13,144 nucleotides of DNA from an uncultured Gammaproteobacteria bacterium (GTDB taxonomy: Bacteria > Pseudomonadota > Gammaproteobacteria > SZUA-140): positions 1-13,144 of the forward strand of contig CALZIG010000114.1 of the NCBI GenBank assembly GCA_945787585.1, written 5' to 3'. How positions within the stretch are numbered: position 1 is the first letter of the stretch; the number at the start of each line of letters is the position of its first letter. Position numbers and translations under genes: made by a program. Positions 5,189-13,144 of the stretch are shown here, piece after piece. The notes under the pieces were generated by a model. The model saw nothing but the letters and a program-made list of their open reading frames with translations, was not told the origin of the DNA and searched no databases.

Positions 5189-7979
5189 AGGCATCCACCT
5201 TAACTTCTCTTGCATAACGTGCTGGAAATATTTTCTTTAGCCGCATAAAACTCTTTTTCGACCAGTCATTAAAGACCCCTTGATTAATATGTGCCAGGTT
5301 CGACTCATATATTTCAATCGCCTTCTCTTCAACCGGAAAGGCAAGATCCTCAAGCCCAATATCATACTGTTCCATCTCATCTTCATTAAGCCCTACGGGG
5401 CGCGCTGAACTCAACACGTCCTGACTAAATCCATAGTACATTTCGGCTATTGAAAATAACGATTCCGACATCACTTCTGGACTGTGGTACTCATAGGCAG
5501 AGGTAAATAGTTTACGCGCCCAGTCCATGGCATCTTTTTTCTTCTTCAGGTGAACTTTAAGTGGCTGTCGGATTTTAAGTTGATCAAACGCTGCCTTTTT
5601 TTCACGTCCTAAACGAATCGTTGCCACTGCTGCAATATGATTGGTACGATCACTCTTCGCCGCAGCATTAATTTGGTGGTCTGCTTTACGAATCTTACTT
5701 GCCCAAATATCACCGCGACGACTATCCCCCATTGCATCACTCATGAGCGTAAGTTTGTTTAAAGCCTCCATATATTGCGGAAATGGTTCCTGATGGTTTT
5801 CAACATAATGCTGATAAATTCTAAGCGCGGCAGGCATGTCACTCAAAGATTCATACAATTCTGCCGCTTGCCACAACGCAGACATCTTCACTTCATTATC
5901 CTTCTCAATATCGTAAACTTCTTCGAGTAACTGCGCGGCATTAGCATGCTGTCTGGCATTGATATAGGCTACTGATAATATTTTAGTAACATCATCTCGG
6001 AGCTCATGCTTAGAATATTGACTACGAAAACGGCCACCGTACTTAATCACCTCTAGCCACGACTCACTCGACATTGCCAGTGTAATTGCATCATAAAGCC
6101 CTTTGGGAGCAATCTCAGACTTCCCAGCAAGTGCAGCAATACGCTCGAATTTTTTTTGAGCAGCGACATCATTACCTGCTGCTCGCTCAATTTCAGCTTG
6201 CTTATAAAGGGCTAATGCCAAGCGGTCTTCCAGTTTTTTCTTTCTTGGATCTCCGTCGATTAACGACCGGCTCAAATAGAGAAACATCACTTCAGCCTTA
6301 GCAAACTTTGACAGGTTAAAATAGGACTCTGCTTTGATCTGTCCAACGTCAAAACGAAGATCTCTGCTGTCAACATTATCAAGTAAACTGGCAATATTAA
6401 TTGCTTGTAAATATTGCTCGCCAGTAAATGCCATCTCTGCGGCACGCAAGATGATCCTTGCAGAACGCATATCATTCGGATAAGTCCGCCTAAAGAGCAA
6501 CGCATATTTAATGTATCGAGAGCCCCACGATGCTTTATTTTTTTCGTCTCTCGAATACAGGCGATCAGACAACACTATTGTGGCGTATGCAGCACGTTGA
6601 TCAACAATATCGCCAAGACTATAGGCAACAAGTTCATAATAACCAATCGCCTTATCATAACGCTCTTCCTCAGCGAGCAAATCTGCATAGGCATAATATA
6701 CCCTGTCTTCCATTGCGTTTTCAGTATAGTGAGCCAGGTAACGTTCATACCACTGGCTCGCCAACTCAAATGACTTATCCGTAGAAGTAGACTGGTACTG
6801 ATTATGGTAATAACTAGCGATTGAAAGTATATTGTTACGCAGCAAAGGTTTGATTTCATTCAATACAGAATGCGGCTTTCCTTTCCAATAGCGAGCAGTG
6901 GGATGATAGCGCTGGTAAAAGCTATCTGCTGCCGCATAAAAGTTATCAAAAAATCCACTACGCTCCCACGTAGTCACTACACGAAACTCCATCTGCGGTA
7001 GATAACGCGAGTCAGGGTGGCGAGTGACAAACTGCTTCAATACAGCCACTACGTCTGTATAACGCTTCTGTCCTAAATAAATATCCGCGAGTCCAGCATA
7101 GATATGATAAGCAAAGAGTGATGTTCGTGTATTTCGAAAATAACCTGCCACCGCTTGATGATCTTCGAGGTATGAAAAATTAAGCGCCATCGCATAGAAA
7201 TACGCCCTAAAATGCGCGTCTTTTTCCATCTTCCCGCCACGCTCACTATAACGATATGCAGCCGCCACCATCAAATCATCTACTGCTGCCTGATACGCCT
7301 GTAATTTAAATTTAGCCCATCCTCGCTTAAAATAAGCCTTTTCAAAAAACACTAAATTATCTGGCATATCAATCACGGCACTATAACGTTTTGCCGCATC
7401 TTCATAGTCGCCGACTACAAAAGAATCCTCTGCTATTCGAAACTGCGCCTCTAAATGAAAACGTGAGCCAGGGTAATTTTGGATTATCTGGTTAAGCGCA
7501 TCTATCGATTTTTCATGCCGACCGAGTTGACTTGATATCATCGCCACACGATACAACACTTCATCATTACTACTGCTATCTGGGTGGTCATGGAGTGACA
7601 TCTCCAGTAACTGCAAAGTACGCTCTAACCGAGTTCCTTTTAGCTTTTCTCTTTTCACTTCTATCTGTTCTTCGTTCAGCGGATCGGCGTTAACAGTCGC
7701 TTTTTCAAGTTCAGCTTCCAGTTCCAGATCGGCAAGACGACTAATCGCTAGCGAGCGAAAATAATCACCTTGTTCAACTTGCTGTACATAGGAGGTATAA
7801 GCCTGGTAAATGTCGATCGGACCTTGAGCCTCTGTAGCCTCACTCGTTGACACCGGCAGCTGTTTGACTTTACTTTGCCGCTCGATATCCGACACTGTCA
7901 GTTCACGCTGTTTGAAACTACACCCAAAGAGTAAAGCTAAGCACAGGGACAACATGATGATTTTTGTGGTATCAATCAT
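5178..7979 (-). CDS. Large TPR-repeat lipoprotein (933 residues), candidate outer-membrane scaffold
   Basis: The N-terminus has a hydrophobic stretch ending LALLFGC, so Cys20 is probably lipidated; Phe at lipobox position -2 is less usual, leaving a simple signal anchor possible. The rest consists of TPR/Sel1-like helical repeats. Early units resemble those of BamD and YbgF: around 120-170 (HPDSSSNDEVLYRVAMISSQ), 171-205 (YPGSRFHLEAQFRIAEDSF) and 290-325. More degenerate repeats continue to about 770. The last 120 residues are helical but not obviously TPR. Size and content resemble the large periplasmic TPR proteins of the Myxococcus Glt system (GltD/AgmU type). The ATG at 7979 overlaps the end of the preceding gene by 8 bases; an in-frame GTG at 7982 would add one residue. 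No frameshift or internal stop interrupts the frame. The scaffold role is inferred. Confidence 0.85.
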   Translation of the reverse strand: MIDTTKIIMLSLCLALLFGCSFKQRELTVSDIERQSKVKQLPVSTSEATEAQGPIDIYQAYTSYVQQVEQGDYFRSLAISRLADLELEAELEKATVNADPLNEEQIEVKREKLKGTRLERTLQLLEMSLHDHPDSSSNDEVLYRVAMISSQLGRHEKSIDALNQIIQNYPGSRFHLEAQFRIAEDSFVVGDYEDAAKRYSAVIDMPDNLVFFEKAYFKRGWAKFKLQAYQAAVDDLMVAAAYRYSERGGKMEKDAHFRAYFYAMALNFSYLEDHQAVAGYFRNTRTSLFAYHIYAGLADIYLGQKRYTDVVAVLKQFVTRHPDSRYLPQMEFRVVTTWERSGFFDNFYAAADSFYQRYHPTARYWKGKPHSVLNEIKPLLRNNILSIASYYHNQYQSTSTDKSFELASQWYERYLAHYTENAMEDRVYYAYADLLAEEERYDKAIGYYELVAYSLGDIVDQRAAYATIVLSDRLYSRDEKNKASWGSRYIKYALLFRRTYPNDMRSARIILRAAEMAFTGEQYLQAINIASLLDNVDSRDLRFDVGQIKAESYFNLSKFAKAEVMFLYLSRSLIDGDPRKKKLEDRLALALYKQAEIERAAGNDVAAQKKFERIAALAGKSEIAPKGLYDAITLAMSSESWLEVIKYGGRFRSQYSKHELRDDVTKILSVAYINARQHANAAQLLEEVYDIEKDNEVKMSALWQAAELYESLSDMPAALRIYQHYVENHQEPFPQYMEALNKLTLMSDAMGDSRRGDIWASKIRKADHQINAAAKSDRTNHIAAVATIRLGREKKAAFDQLKIRQPLKVHLKKKKDAMDWARKLFTSAYEYHSPEVMSESLFSIAEMYYGFSQDVLSSARPVGLNEDEMEQYDIGLEDLAFPVEEKAIEIYESNLAHINQGVFNDWSKKSFMRLKKIFPARYAREVKVDAYVE

Positions 7980-9396
7980 CACGCTTTACGTCCGTATCAT
8001 GCATCTGTACCAAACCAAAACGTGCTTGACTCAGGTAGCTTTGCAGGTGCTCCCGTCGCGCTAGCATATAGGCCTTCACCATCGCTTCTACGATGACGGT
8101 ATAGTCCGCATAAAGCGTTCGGATTCGCTGATGAAAATCACGATCCTTTGCAAAATGATCGCTGCGAACAAGAAAAACACCCAGGTTCTTCATATTATCA
8201 AATAGCGAACGTGTCTCTGGAAATTCACGGATCAAATTGATATCACTGGCAAGACCAAAAATTGATTCGCTCTTAAGATCCTTATTAAGAAAATTATCGA
8301 CATTTTTAATCCGATCAACATAATAATCCATCGCCTCACTATAGGCTGTCGATGCAGCCTGAAGACGCCGACTCTTCGCCAAAATATATGCTGATAATAA
8401 ATAAGACTCATCCACCGCCAGATCAGTCGATTGCTTCGATCGCAATATTGATGCGTAGTTAAGCGCTCGAGCATATGACGTCTGCTTGGTCGCTGCATAA
8501 GCAACCCCTAATAACGCACGAGTAAAATAACGGCTCTTTACTGATATCCGTCCAAATGCATCTCGTGCAGCAGGGTATTCTTCATGTTCCAGAAAGTAAT
8601 AACCCGCCATCAATGTTAGATAGTCTCGTATCTCATTGGGCATCAGCAACGCTTCATTCGCCACGTGGGCCTGCAATTGTGTGGCTTGCGCTAAGTCACC
8701 GCCCCGGTTCAACTGCGATATCATCCCGTTCAACGTTGCGTATAGCTGATACTCTGATGCGGGGGTAATTAACTGATAGTGCTCAATTGCTGCGGCATAA
8801 TCCCCTTCTTGCTGTAACGAAATACCATACATAAGATTATAAAAATCCATATGGGCAGCTGAGATTTTTTTCTTCGAAATTTGCTGAAGCGCTATAAGAC
8901 AAAGTTTCCATTCGTTACGTCGAAAATGGAACCTTGCAAACATATAAGCCGTATTAGTGGCCTGAAACTCTAATCCTGTTTTTTTTACATGCTGATAAAG
9001 TTCATTCGCCATCTGCCACTCATTATGATCCAGCATCAACTGGATAAAACTCATAATGGCACCTCGCCTAACTTTCTTCAGTACCAGTTCTTTGTTTTGA
9101 ACAATTTCTGCAATTGCCCTGATCGGTTCATCATTCTCAAGGAATTTACGCACCTTGATTTCGAACTGTATCGGGCCACCCAACGTCTCAAGGCGCATCG
9201 GGCCGCTAACGGTCCCCATGCTGCTTCCTTCTGGGCCGATATAATTTTGATAAAGTTCAGATGAGAGCGCACGATAACGCTGATCAAGTTGCTTGAGCTC
9301 CTCGGCGAGAGGCGGCGATATCTCGGCGCGCGACCACGTTGCAGGCAATAGACATACCAGCAAGAGACAAGTTGTACTCGCTATTTTCGTAATCAT
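7972..9396 (-). CDS. Periplasmic TPR-like helical repeat protein
   Basis: This 474-residue protein has a signal peptide with probable cleavage after Ala24 (SRA/E) and no lipobox, so it is likely soluble in the periplasm. A short N-terminal helix (about 28-52) and a Gly-rich turn (about 54-75) precede degenerate TPR-type helix pairs from about 75 to 370, such as NTAYMFARFHFRRNEWKL, DFYNLMYGISLQQEGDYAA and LLSAYILAKSRRLQAASTA. A helical, probably coiled C-terminus follows (about 380-474). It is the first gene of the envelope set and lies 297 bases from gatB. The two-protein combination with the large TPR lipoprotein recalls GltE/GltD of the Glt apparatus. Its ribosome site is weak. A five-codon frame (9413-9396) ends in TAATG at its start codon and could couple translation. 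The family name is uncertain; export and repeat architecture are clear. Confidence 0.84.
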   Translation of the reverse strand: MITKIASTTCLLLVCLLPATWSRAEISPPLAEELKQLDQRYRALSSELYQNYIGPEGSSMGTVSGPMRLETLGGPIQFEIKVRKFLENDEPIRAIAEIVQNKELVLKKVRRGAIMSFIQLMLDHNEWQMANELYQHVKKTGLEFQATNTAYMFARFHFRRNEWKLCLIALQQISKKKISAAHMDFYNLMYGISLQQEGDYAAAIEHYQLITPASEYQLYATLNGMISQLNRGGDLAQATQLQAHVANEALLMPNEIRDYLTLMAGYYFLEHEEYPAARDAFGRISVKSRYFTRALLGVAYAATKQTSYARALNYASILRSKQSTDLAVDESYLLSAYILAKSRRLQAASTAYSEAMDYYVDRIKNVDNFLNKDLKSESIFGLASDINLIREFPETRSLFDNMKNLGVFLVRSDHFAKDRDFHQRIRTLYADYTVIVEAMVKAYMLARREHLQSYLSQARFGLVQMHDTDVKRDD

Positions 9397-9682
9397 TAAA
9401 TTATCGTAACCATTTCAAGCACACATAGTGCTGAAATATAATTCTCCAGGTAATCTTTATTCTGGAAGGCGGGCTAGTATTTAATCTAAATAATGAATCC
9501 GCTTACCAGTGAGGGATGCCCTCATAAAGCAATTAATGACAGCACTCCACAAAAACTTTAACGGCAAACAGTACAAAATAATAAGCGCTTAAACCGAGAC
9601 AAATATCGCAAAACAGCCCTCCCGGATGGTAAATCCAGTAAACACACGTTGACTTGCCCAGTGAAATGGCAGCTCACAACCT
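9397..9682 (-). other. Intergenic region between gatB and the envelope operon, likely holding its promoter
   Basis: No gene of convincing size is present on either strand. Possible minus-strand -10 elements are TATTAT (9583-9578, five of six bases but no matching -35) and CTTTAT, preceded at 17 bases by TTGTGG around 9550. Neither is strong. A perfect 6-base-pair hairpin lies at 9510-9524. As the upstream operon ends in a terminator and the next gene starts an overlapping cluster, the cluster promoter should lie here, but I cannot place it firmly. Confidence 0.45.
9510..9524 (-). repeat. Short perfect inverted repeat upstream of the envelope operon
   Basis: TGAGGG, a 3-base spacer and CCCTCA form an exact 6-base-pair stem. 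No T run follows on either strand, so it is not a terminator. It may be an operator half-site pair or a 5' leader hairpin; no function can be assigned. Confidence 0.35.
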
Positions 9683-9705
9683 AAAAAACCGGCTTACGCC
9701 AGCTT
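9683..9705 (-). terminator. Intrinsic terminator overlapping the gatB stop codon
   Basis: AAGCTGGC (9705-9698) can pair with GCCGGTTT (9693-9686) around the 4-base loop GTAA, giving an 8-base-pair stem with two G-T pairs. A run of six T (9688-9683) begins in the distal arm and continues past it. The loop contains the gatB TAA stop, so the hairpin is made partly of the final codons Lys-Leu-Ala. It should end gatCAB transcription. Confidence 0.75.
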
Positions 9706-11127
9706 CTGTTTCAACAGTTGATTGACCTGTGCCGGATTGGCCTTACCCTGAGTCTCCTTCATCACCTGACCCACAAAAAAACCAAATAATTTATCTTTAC
9801 CCGCGCGGTACTGATCAAGTTGCTGTGGGTTATTGGCAATAATTTCGTCGATAATTTTCTCGATCGCGCCGCCATCGGTGACCTGTTTAAGCCCTTTCTG
9901 TTCAATAACGGTGTCCGCATCACCCTCACCATTCCACATGCACTCAAACACCTGTTTTGCGATCTTTCCGGAAATGGTGTTGTCATTGATGCGCTGTAAC
10001 ATCCCACCCAGTAAAGCGGCAGAAACAGGGCTCTCGCCAATTTCTTTACCCGCTTTATTCAAAGCGCCCAGCAAATCTCCCATCACCCAGTTCGCGGTGC
10101 GCTTGGCATCATCACCCGCAATCCTGGCAGCCACCTCAAAGTAATCAGCCAGTTCACGGCTCGCCGTCAATACACCTGCCTCATACTCGGCCAGACCAAG
10201 TTCACTGATAAAACGCGCCTTCTTTTCATCCGGCAGCTCTGGCAACGTCTTGCGTACTGCCTCAATATAGGCCTCATCGAGTTCCAGCGGCAATAGATCC
10301 GGATCAGGGAAATAGCGGTAATCAAACGCCTCTTCCTTGGAGCGCATTGAGCGCGTCTCATCCTTGTCGGAATCATAGAGGCGCGTCTCCTGCACCACCT
10401 TGCCACCCCCTTCAATCACATCGATCTGACGCTCGACCTCAATGTTGATCGCGCGCTCCACAAAGCGGAACGAGTTGAGGTTTTTCAGCTCGGAGCGCGT
10501 GCCCAGCGCCTCATGACCCTTGGGGCGGATCGAGACATTCGCATCACAGCGGAATGAGCCCTCCTGCATATTGCCGTCGCAGATCTCGAGATACTGCACC
10601 AGTGAGTGGATCTTTTTCATGTACGCGACCGCCTCTTTGGCGCTGCGCATGTCGGGTTCGGAAACAATCTCAAGCAACGGCGTGCCGGCGCGATTGAGAT
10701 CAATGCCCGTCGAACCGTGGAAATCTTCGTGCAGTGATTTGCCCGCATCTTCTTCCAGATGGGCGCGCGTGATGCCGATCACTCGCGCAGTCTCACCCTC
10801 AACCTGAATCTCCAGCTGTCCCCCTTCAACCACCGGCAGTTCAAACTGGCTGATCTGATACCCTTTAGGCAGATCGGGATAGAAGTAGTTTTTACGTGCA
10901 AACACCGAATGCGGTGAAACGCGCGCGCCCACCGCCAGACCAAACTTGGCGGCCATACGCACGGCTTCCTTATTTAATACGGGCAACACACCCGGCAGAC
11001 CGAGATCAACCGCGCACGCCTGCGTATTCGGCGGTGCGCCATAGGCGGTCGAAGCCCCGGAAAATATTTTACTTTTAGTGGCCAGCTGAGCGTGAATTTC
11101 CAGCCCGATGACAATTTCCCATTCCAT
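9694..11127 (-). CDS. gatB: Aspartyl/glutamyl-tRNA amidotransferase subunit B
   Basis: GatB is the kinase-like and tRNA-binding subunit of GatCAB. It activates the misacylated Glu (or Asp) on tRNA with ATP so that ammonia from GatA can amidate it in the cytoplasm. The 477-residue length is normal. Hallmarks are GLEIHAQL (Glu10 and His12 of the metal site), [18 protein letters not shown] (78-94), [11 protein letters not shown] (123-133) and [18 protein letters not shown] (143-160). The helical middle and YqeY-like tail (about 330-477) end in the usual [12 protein letters not shown] region. GAGGGG, overlapping the gatA stop, lies 8 bases before the ATG, leaving 12 bases between the two genes. 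Nothing is missing or altered. Confidence 0.98.
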   Translation of the reverse strand: MEWEIVIGLEIHAQLATKSKIFSGASTAYGAPPNTQACAVDLGLPGVLPVLNKEAVRMAAKFGLAVGARVSPHSVFARKNYFYPDLPKGYQISQFELPVVEGGQLEIQVEGETARVIGITRAHLEEDAGKSLHEDFHGSTGIDLNRAGTPLLEIVSEPDMRSAKEAVAYMKKIHSLVQYLEICDGNMQEGSFRCDANVSIRPKGHEALGTRSELKNLNSFRFVERAINIEVERQIDVIEGGGKVVQETRLYDSDKDETRSMRSKEEAFDYRYFPDPDLLPLELDEAYIEAVRKTLPELPDEKKARFISELGLAEYEAGVLTASRELADYFEVAARIAGDDAKRTANWVMGDLLGALNKAGKEIGESPVSAALLGGMLQRINDNTISGKIAKQVFECMWNGEGDADTVIEQKGLKQVTDGGAIEKIIDEIIANNPQQLDQYRAGKDKLFGFFVGQVMKETQGKANPAQVNQLLKQKLA

Positions 11128-11139
11128 CTTAATCGCCCC

Positions 11140-12603
11140 TCACTTAAATGCTGTTGGCACTTGCAAGTGCCAGTCGGTCGCCTGCTGATACTTGTGGGCC
11201 ACATTGAGCAGACGCGACTCATCAAAATAGTTACCAATCAGCTGTAGCCCCACCGGCAGGCCATCCGCAAAACCCGCTGGAATCGAGGCCGCTGGCAATC
11301 CTGCCATATTGACCGCAATGGTATATATATCAGATAGATACATCGTAACCGGGTCATCCGCTTTCTCACCTAGCTTGAAAGCAGTGGTGGGCGCGGTCGG
11401 CCCCATGATCACATCGACCGTTTCAAAAGCAGTCCGAAAATCATCACTAATCAGACGGCGGATCTTCTGTGCCTTCAGATAATAAGCATCGTAATAACCC
11501 GCCGAAAGCACATAAGTGCCGATCATAATGCGGCGCTTCACCTCCGCACCAAAGCCCTCGCCACGTGAGCGGGTGTAGAGATCAAACAGATCCTGCGGAT
11601 CATCACAGCGATGGCCAAAACGAACGCCATCGAAACGGGAAAGATTGGTCGAACACTCAGCAGGCGCTACAACATAATAAGTCGGCACCGCCAATGCGGT
11701 ATTGGATAGGCTAATCTCTTTCACGACTGCACCCAGCGCCTCGTACTCCTTGACTGCTGCATCGATCACACGCGCGACGCGATCATCCAGCCCGCCATCA
11801 AAATACTCTTTTGGCAGGCCGATCTTCAGCCCCTCAATGCTATTGTCGAGATTGGCGCTGTAATCGGGCACTTCACAATCGACGCTGGTCGAATCGCGCT
11901 CATCAAAGCCCGCCATCACATTCATCAGCAGTGCCGCATCTTCGGCGCTATAAGTGATCGGCCCCGCCTGATCGAGACTGGACGCAAAGGCGATCATGCC
12001 GAAACGTGATACCCGCCCGTAAGTCGGTTTCAAGCCGGTTAGCCCACAAAGCGCGGCCGGTTGACGTATCGAGCCCCCGGTATCGGTGCCCGTTGCCGCC
12101 GGTGCCAGCCGCGCGGCCACTGCAGAAACTGAGCCTCCCGATGAGCCGCCGGGGACCCGCTCGAGATCCCACGGGTTTTTCACCGCGCCGTAGTAACTGG
12201 TCTCGTTCGACGAGCCCATCGCAAACTCGTCCATATTGGTTTTACCCAGCATTACTGCACCCGCTTCGATAAACTTTGCGGTACAGGTCGACTCATAGGG
12301 GGCAATAAAGTTATCCAGCATCTTTGACGCGCAGGTGGTCTTCACCCCCGCGGTACAAAAAATGTCTTTATGGGCGATCGGCACGCCGGTCAGCGGCGCG
12401 CCATCGCCCGCTTTCAGTCGCCGATCTGCGGCCGCCGCCGCCGCCAGCGCCTGCGCCTCCGTCATCGTAATAAAGCAGTTCAGCGTGGGGTTGTGCGCTT
12501 TGATACGCTCGAGAAACAGCGTCGTCAGCTCGACACTGGAGACCTCCCCACGGTGCAGCGCAGCACTCAATTGAGCAATGGTTTTAGTATGCATGGCAGT
12601 CAT
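11140..12603 (-). CDS. gatA: Aspartyl/glutamyl-tRNA amidotransferase subunit A (glutaminase)
   Basis: GatA hydrolyses glutamine and channels the ammonia to GatB. The 487-residue protein has the amidase signature with the complete Ser-cisSer-Lys set: Lys79 (PIAHKD), Ser154 (in PGGSSGGS) and Ser178 (in [13 protein letters not shown]). [13 protein letters not shown] (190-202) and SSLDQAGPI follow as in the family. Most GatA proteins are 480-490 residues, so it is full length. Start choice is uncertain: neither the ATG at 12603 nor the in-frame ATG at 12594 has a good ribosome site. The longer form places the active-site residues at the numbers familiar from Staphylococcus GatA. It is 53 bases after gatC and 12 before gatB. 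Confidence 0.98.
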   Translation of the reverse strand: MTAMHTKTIAQLSAALHRGEVSSVELTTLFLERIKAHNPTLNCFITMTEAQALAAAAAADRRLKAGDGAPLTGVPIAHKDIFCTAGVKTTCASKMLDNFIAPYESTCTAKFIEAGAVMLGKTNMDEFAMGSSNETSYYGAVKNPWDLERVPGGSSGGSVSAVAARLAPAATGTDTGGSIRQPAALCGLTGLKPTYGRVSRFGMIAFASSLDQAGPITYSAEDAALLMNVMAGFDERDSTSVDCEVPDYSANLDNSIEGLKIGLPKEYFDGGLDDRVARVIDAAVKEYEALGAVVKEISLSNTALAVPTYYVVAPAECSTNLSRFDGVRFGHRCDDPQDLFDLYTRSRGEGFGAEVKRRIMIGTYVLSAGYYDAYYLKAQKIRRLISDDFRTAFETVDVIMGPTAPTTAFKLGEKADDPVTMYLSDIYTIAVNMAGLPAASIPAGFADGLPVGLQLIGNYFDESRLLNVAHKYQQATDWHLQVPTAFK

Positions 12604-12656
12604 TAAAAAGCTATTGTTGGAATGGATTTAAAGGTTAACAGGCGCAATCAAAACGA

Positions 12657-12944
12657 TTACTCAATCACTTTCGGCACTAAATAGAGGCCCGACTCAACCT
12701 GCGGGGCTAACGCCTGAAAGCGCTCACGCTGATCCACTTCGGTCACCTCATCCGCACGCAACCGTTGCGCGGCGTCCAGCGGGTGCGCCATCGGTGCCAC
12801 ATTATCGGTATCGACTTCGCTCATCTGCTCAACCAGACCGAGGATATTCGACAAATTGTCCACATACTGGGGCACATCGGCCTCATCGATCTTGAGCCGC
12901 GCCAACAACGCAACCTTGGTAATATCGGACTGATCCACTGACAT
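12657..12944 (-). CDS. gatC: Aspartyl/glutamyl-tRNA amidotransferase subunit C
   Basis: This 95-residue protein wraps between GatA and GatB and stabilises the complex. The sequence follows the family closely: VALLARLKIDEADVPQYVDN at the N-terminus, ILGLVEQMSEVDTDNVAPM, the AHPLDAAQRLRADEV segment and the terminal SGLYLVPKVIE. A GGGG run 6 bases upstream of the ATG is the ribosome site. It is the first gene of the gatCAB operon, with a promoter candidate about 90 bases upstream. Confidence 0.97.
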   Translation of the reverse strand: MSVDQSDITKVALLARLKIDEADVPQYVDNLSNILGLVEQMSEVDTDNVAPMAHPLDAAQRLRADEVTEVDQRERFQALAPQVESGLYLVPKVIE

Positions 12945-13033
12945 AACTTACCCCACTCACCCGAACTCTGTTTTCGAACAATATTGCAAAACGACAAGGG
13001 GATGGAATTTACCATATTCGAGTCGAATGCTGA

Positions 13034-13061
13034 AAAATATTCGCCCCACAATCGCTGTCAA
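13034..13061 (-). promoter_or_regulatory. Sigma70-type promoter candidate for gatCAB
   Basis: An exact TTGACA (13061-13056) is followed after 16 bases by TATTTT (13039-13034, four of six -10 bases). Transcription would start near 13027, giving a leader of about 80 bases before gatC. No attenuator-like hairpin is obvious in it. Confidence 0.5.
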
Positions 13062-13144
13062 ATAGATAATACACAAGCAAAATTAAATTACTGGTAAGAT
13101 CCGCCGAATAACTTAACACGCTTGCCCTAATAGTCACCCACTGC
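13062..13144. other. Unassigned sequence at the right edge
   Basis: These 83 bases hold no start codon with a ribosome site and no recognisable coding frame. In many gammaproteobacteria gatC is divergent from mreB, so a divergent gene could begin just beyond the edge. The sequence here neither shows nor excludes that. Confidence 0.3.

Noticed and set aside
9493..9561. Plus-strand frame of 22 codons between gatB and the envelope operon
   Set aside because: It has no ribosome site and no recognisable sequence; a frame this size is expected by chance.
9833..10144. Plus-strand frame of 103 codons and others opposite gatB and gatA
   Set aside because: They lie opposite highly conserved gatB/gatA sequence and are open only because of codon bias on the coding strand.
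1..13144. CRISPR arrays, insertion sequences, tRNA or rRNA genes
   Set aside because: No regularly spaced direct repeats, transposase motifs, terminal inverted repeats or tRNA-like cloverleaf ends were seen on either strand.

Overview
The window looks like chromosomal DNA from a gammaproteobacterium, probably an environmental one. Three things point there: a gatC-gatA-gatB operon (a transamidosome, as in Pseudomonas- and Chromatiales-type lineages), a DUF4124-fused periplasmic protease, and the start of a CPXCG-type small cysteine protein. This lineage call is an inference from gene content; no rRNA or other marker is present. Every convincing gene is on the minus strand, so the biological reading order runs from high to low coordinates.

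Right part (about 9683-13061): a housekeeping operon. A good sigma70-like promoter (exact TTGACA) precedes gatC, then gatA and gatB. Together these encode the GatCAB amidotransferase that turns Glu-tRNA(Gln) and/or Asp-tRNA(Asn) into Gln-tRNA(Gln)/Asn-tRNA(Asn). The operon ends in an intrinsic terminator whose hairpin contains the last gatB codons and its stop. About 290 bases of non-coding DNA follow.

Middle part (4275-9396): four tightly overlapping genes for exported proteins. They are a 474-residue periplasmic TPR-type protein, a 933-residue TPR-repeat lipoprotein, a roughly 197-residue TPR lipoprotein, and a 107-residue secreted protein of unknown family. A 320-base gap with a possible internal promoter follows.

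Left part (88-3954): a proton-motive-force motor and its transmission. It has a MotA/TolQ/ExbB protein, two different ExbD/TolR proteins (one with the conserved membrane Asp, one with Asn there), a TonB-like protein with a Lys-Pro spacer and an AgmX/PglI-type C-terminal domain, and a trypsin/HtrA-like periplasmic protease carrying a coiled-coil insertion. The first 20 codons of a CPXCG cysteine-rich protein run off the left edge.

Taken together, 88-9396 looks like one envelope-spanning machine. An inner-membrane ExbB/ExbD-type motor would drive a TonB-like periplasm-spanning arm towards large outer-membrane TPR lipoproteins. The set resembles the conserved core of the Myxococcus Agl/Glt apparatus (AglR/Q/S motor, TPR proteins, AgmX/PglI-tail proteins), of which unassigned relatives are thought to exist in gammaproteobacteria. 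The Glt outer-membrane barrels and cytoplasmic regulators are not in the window, so gliding is not implied. The function here is open and is the most interesting part of the region.
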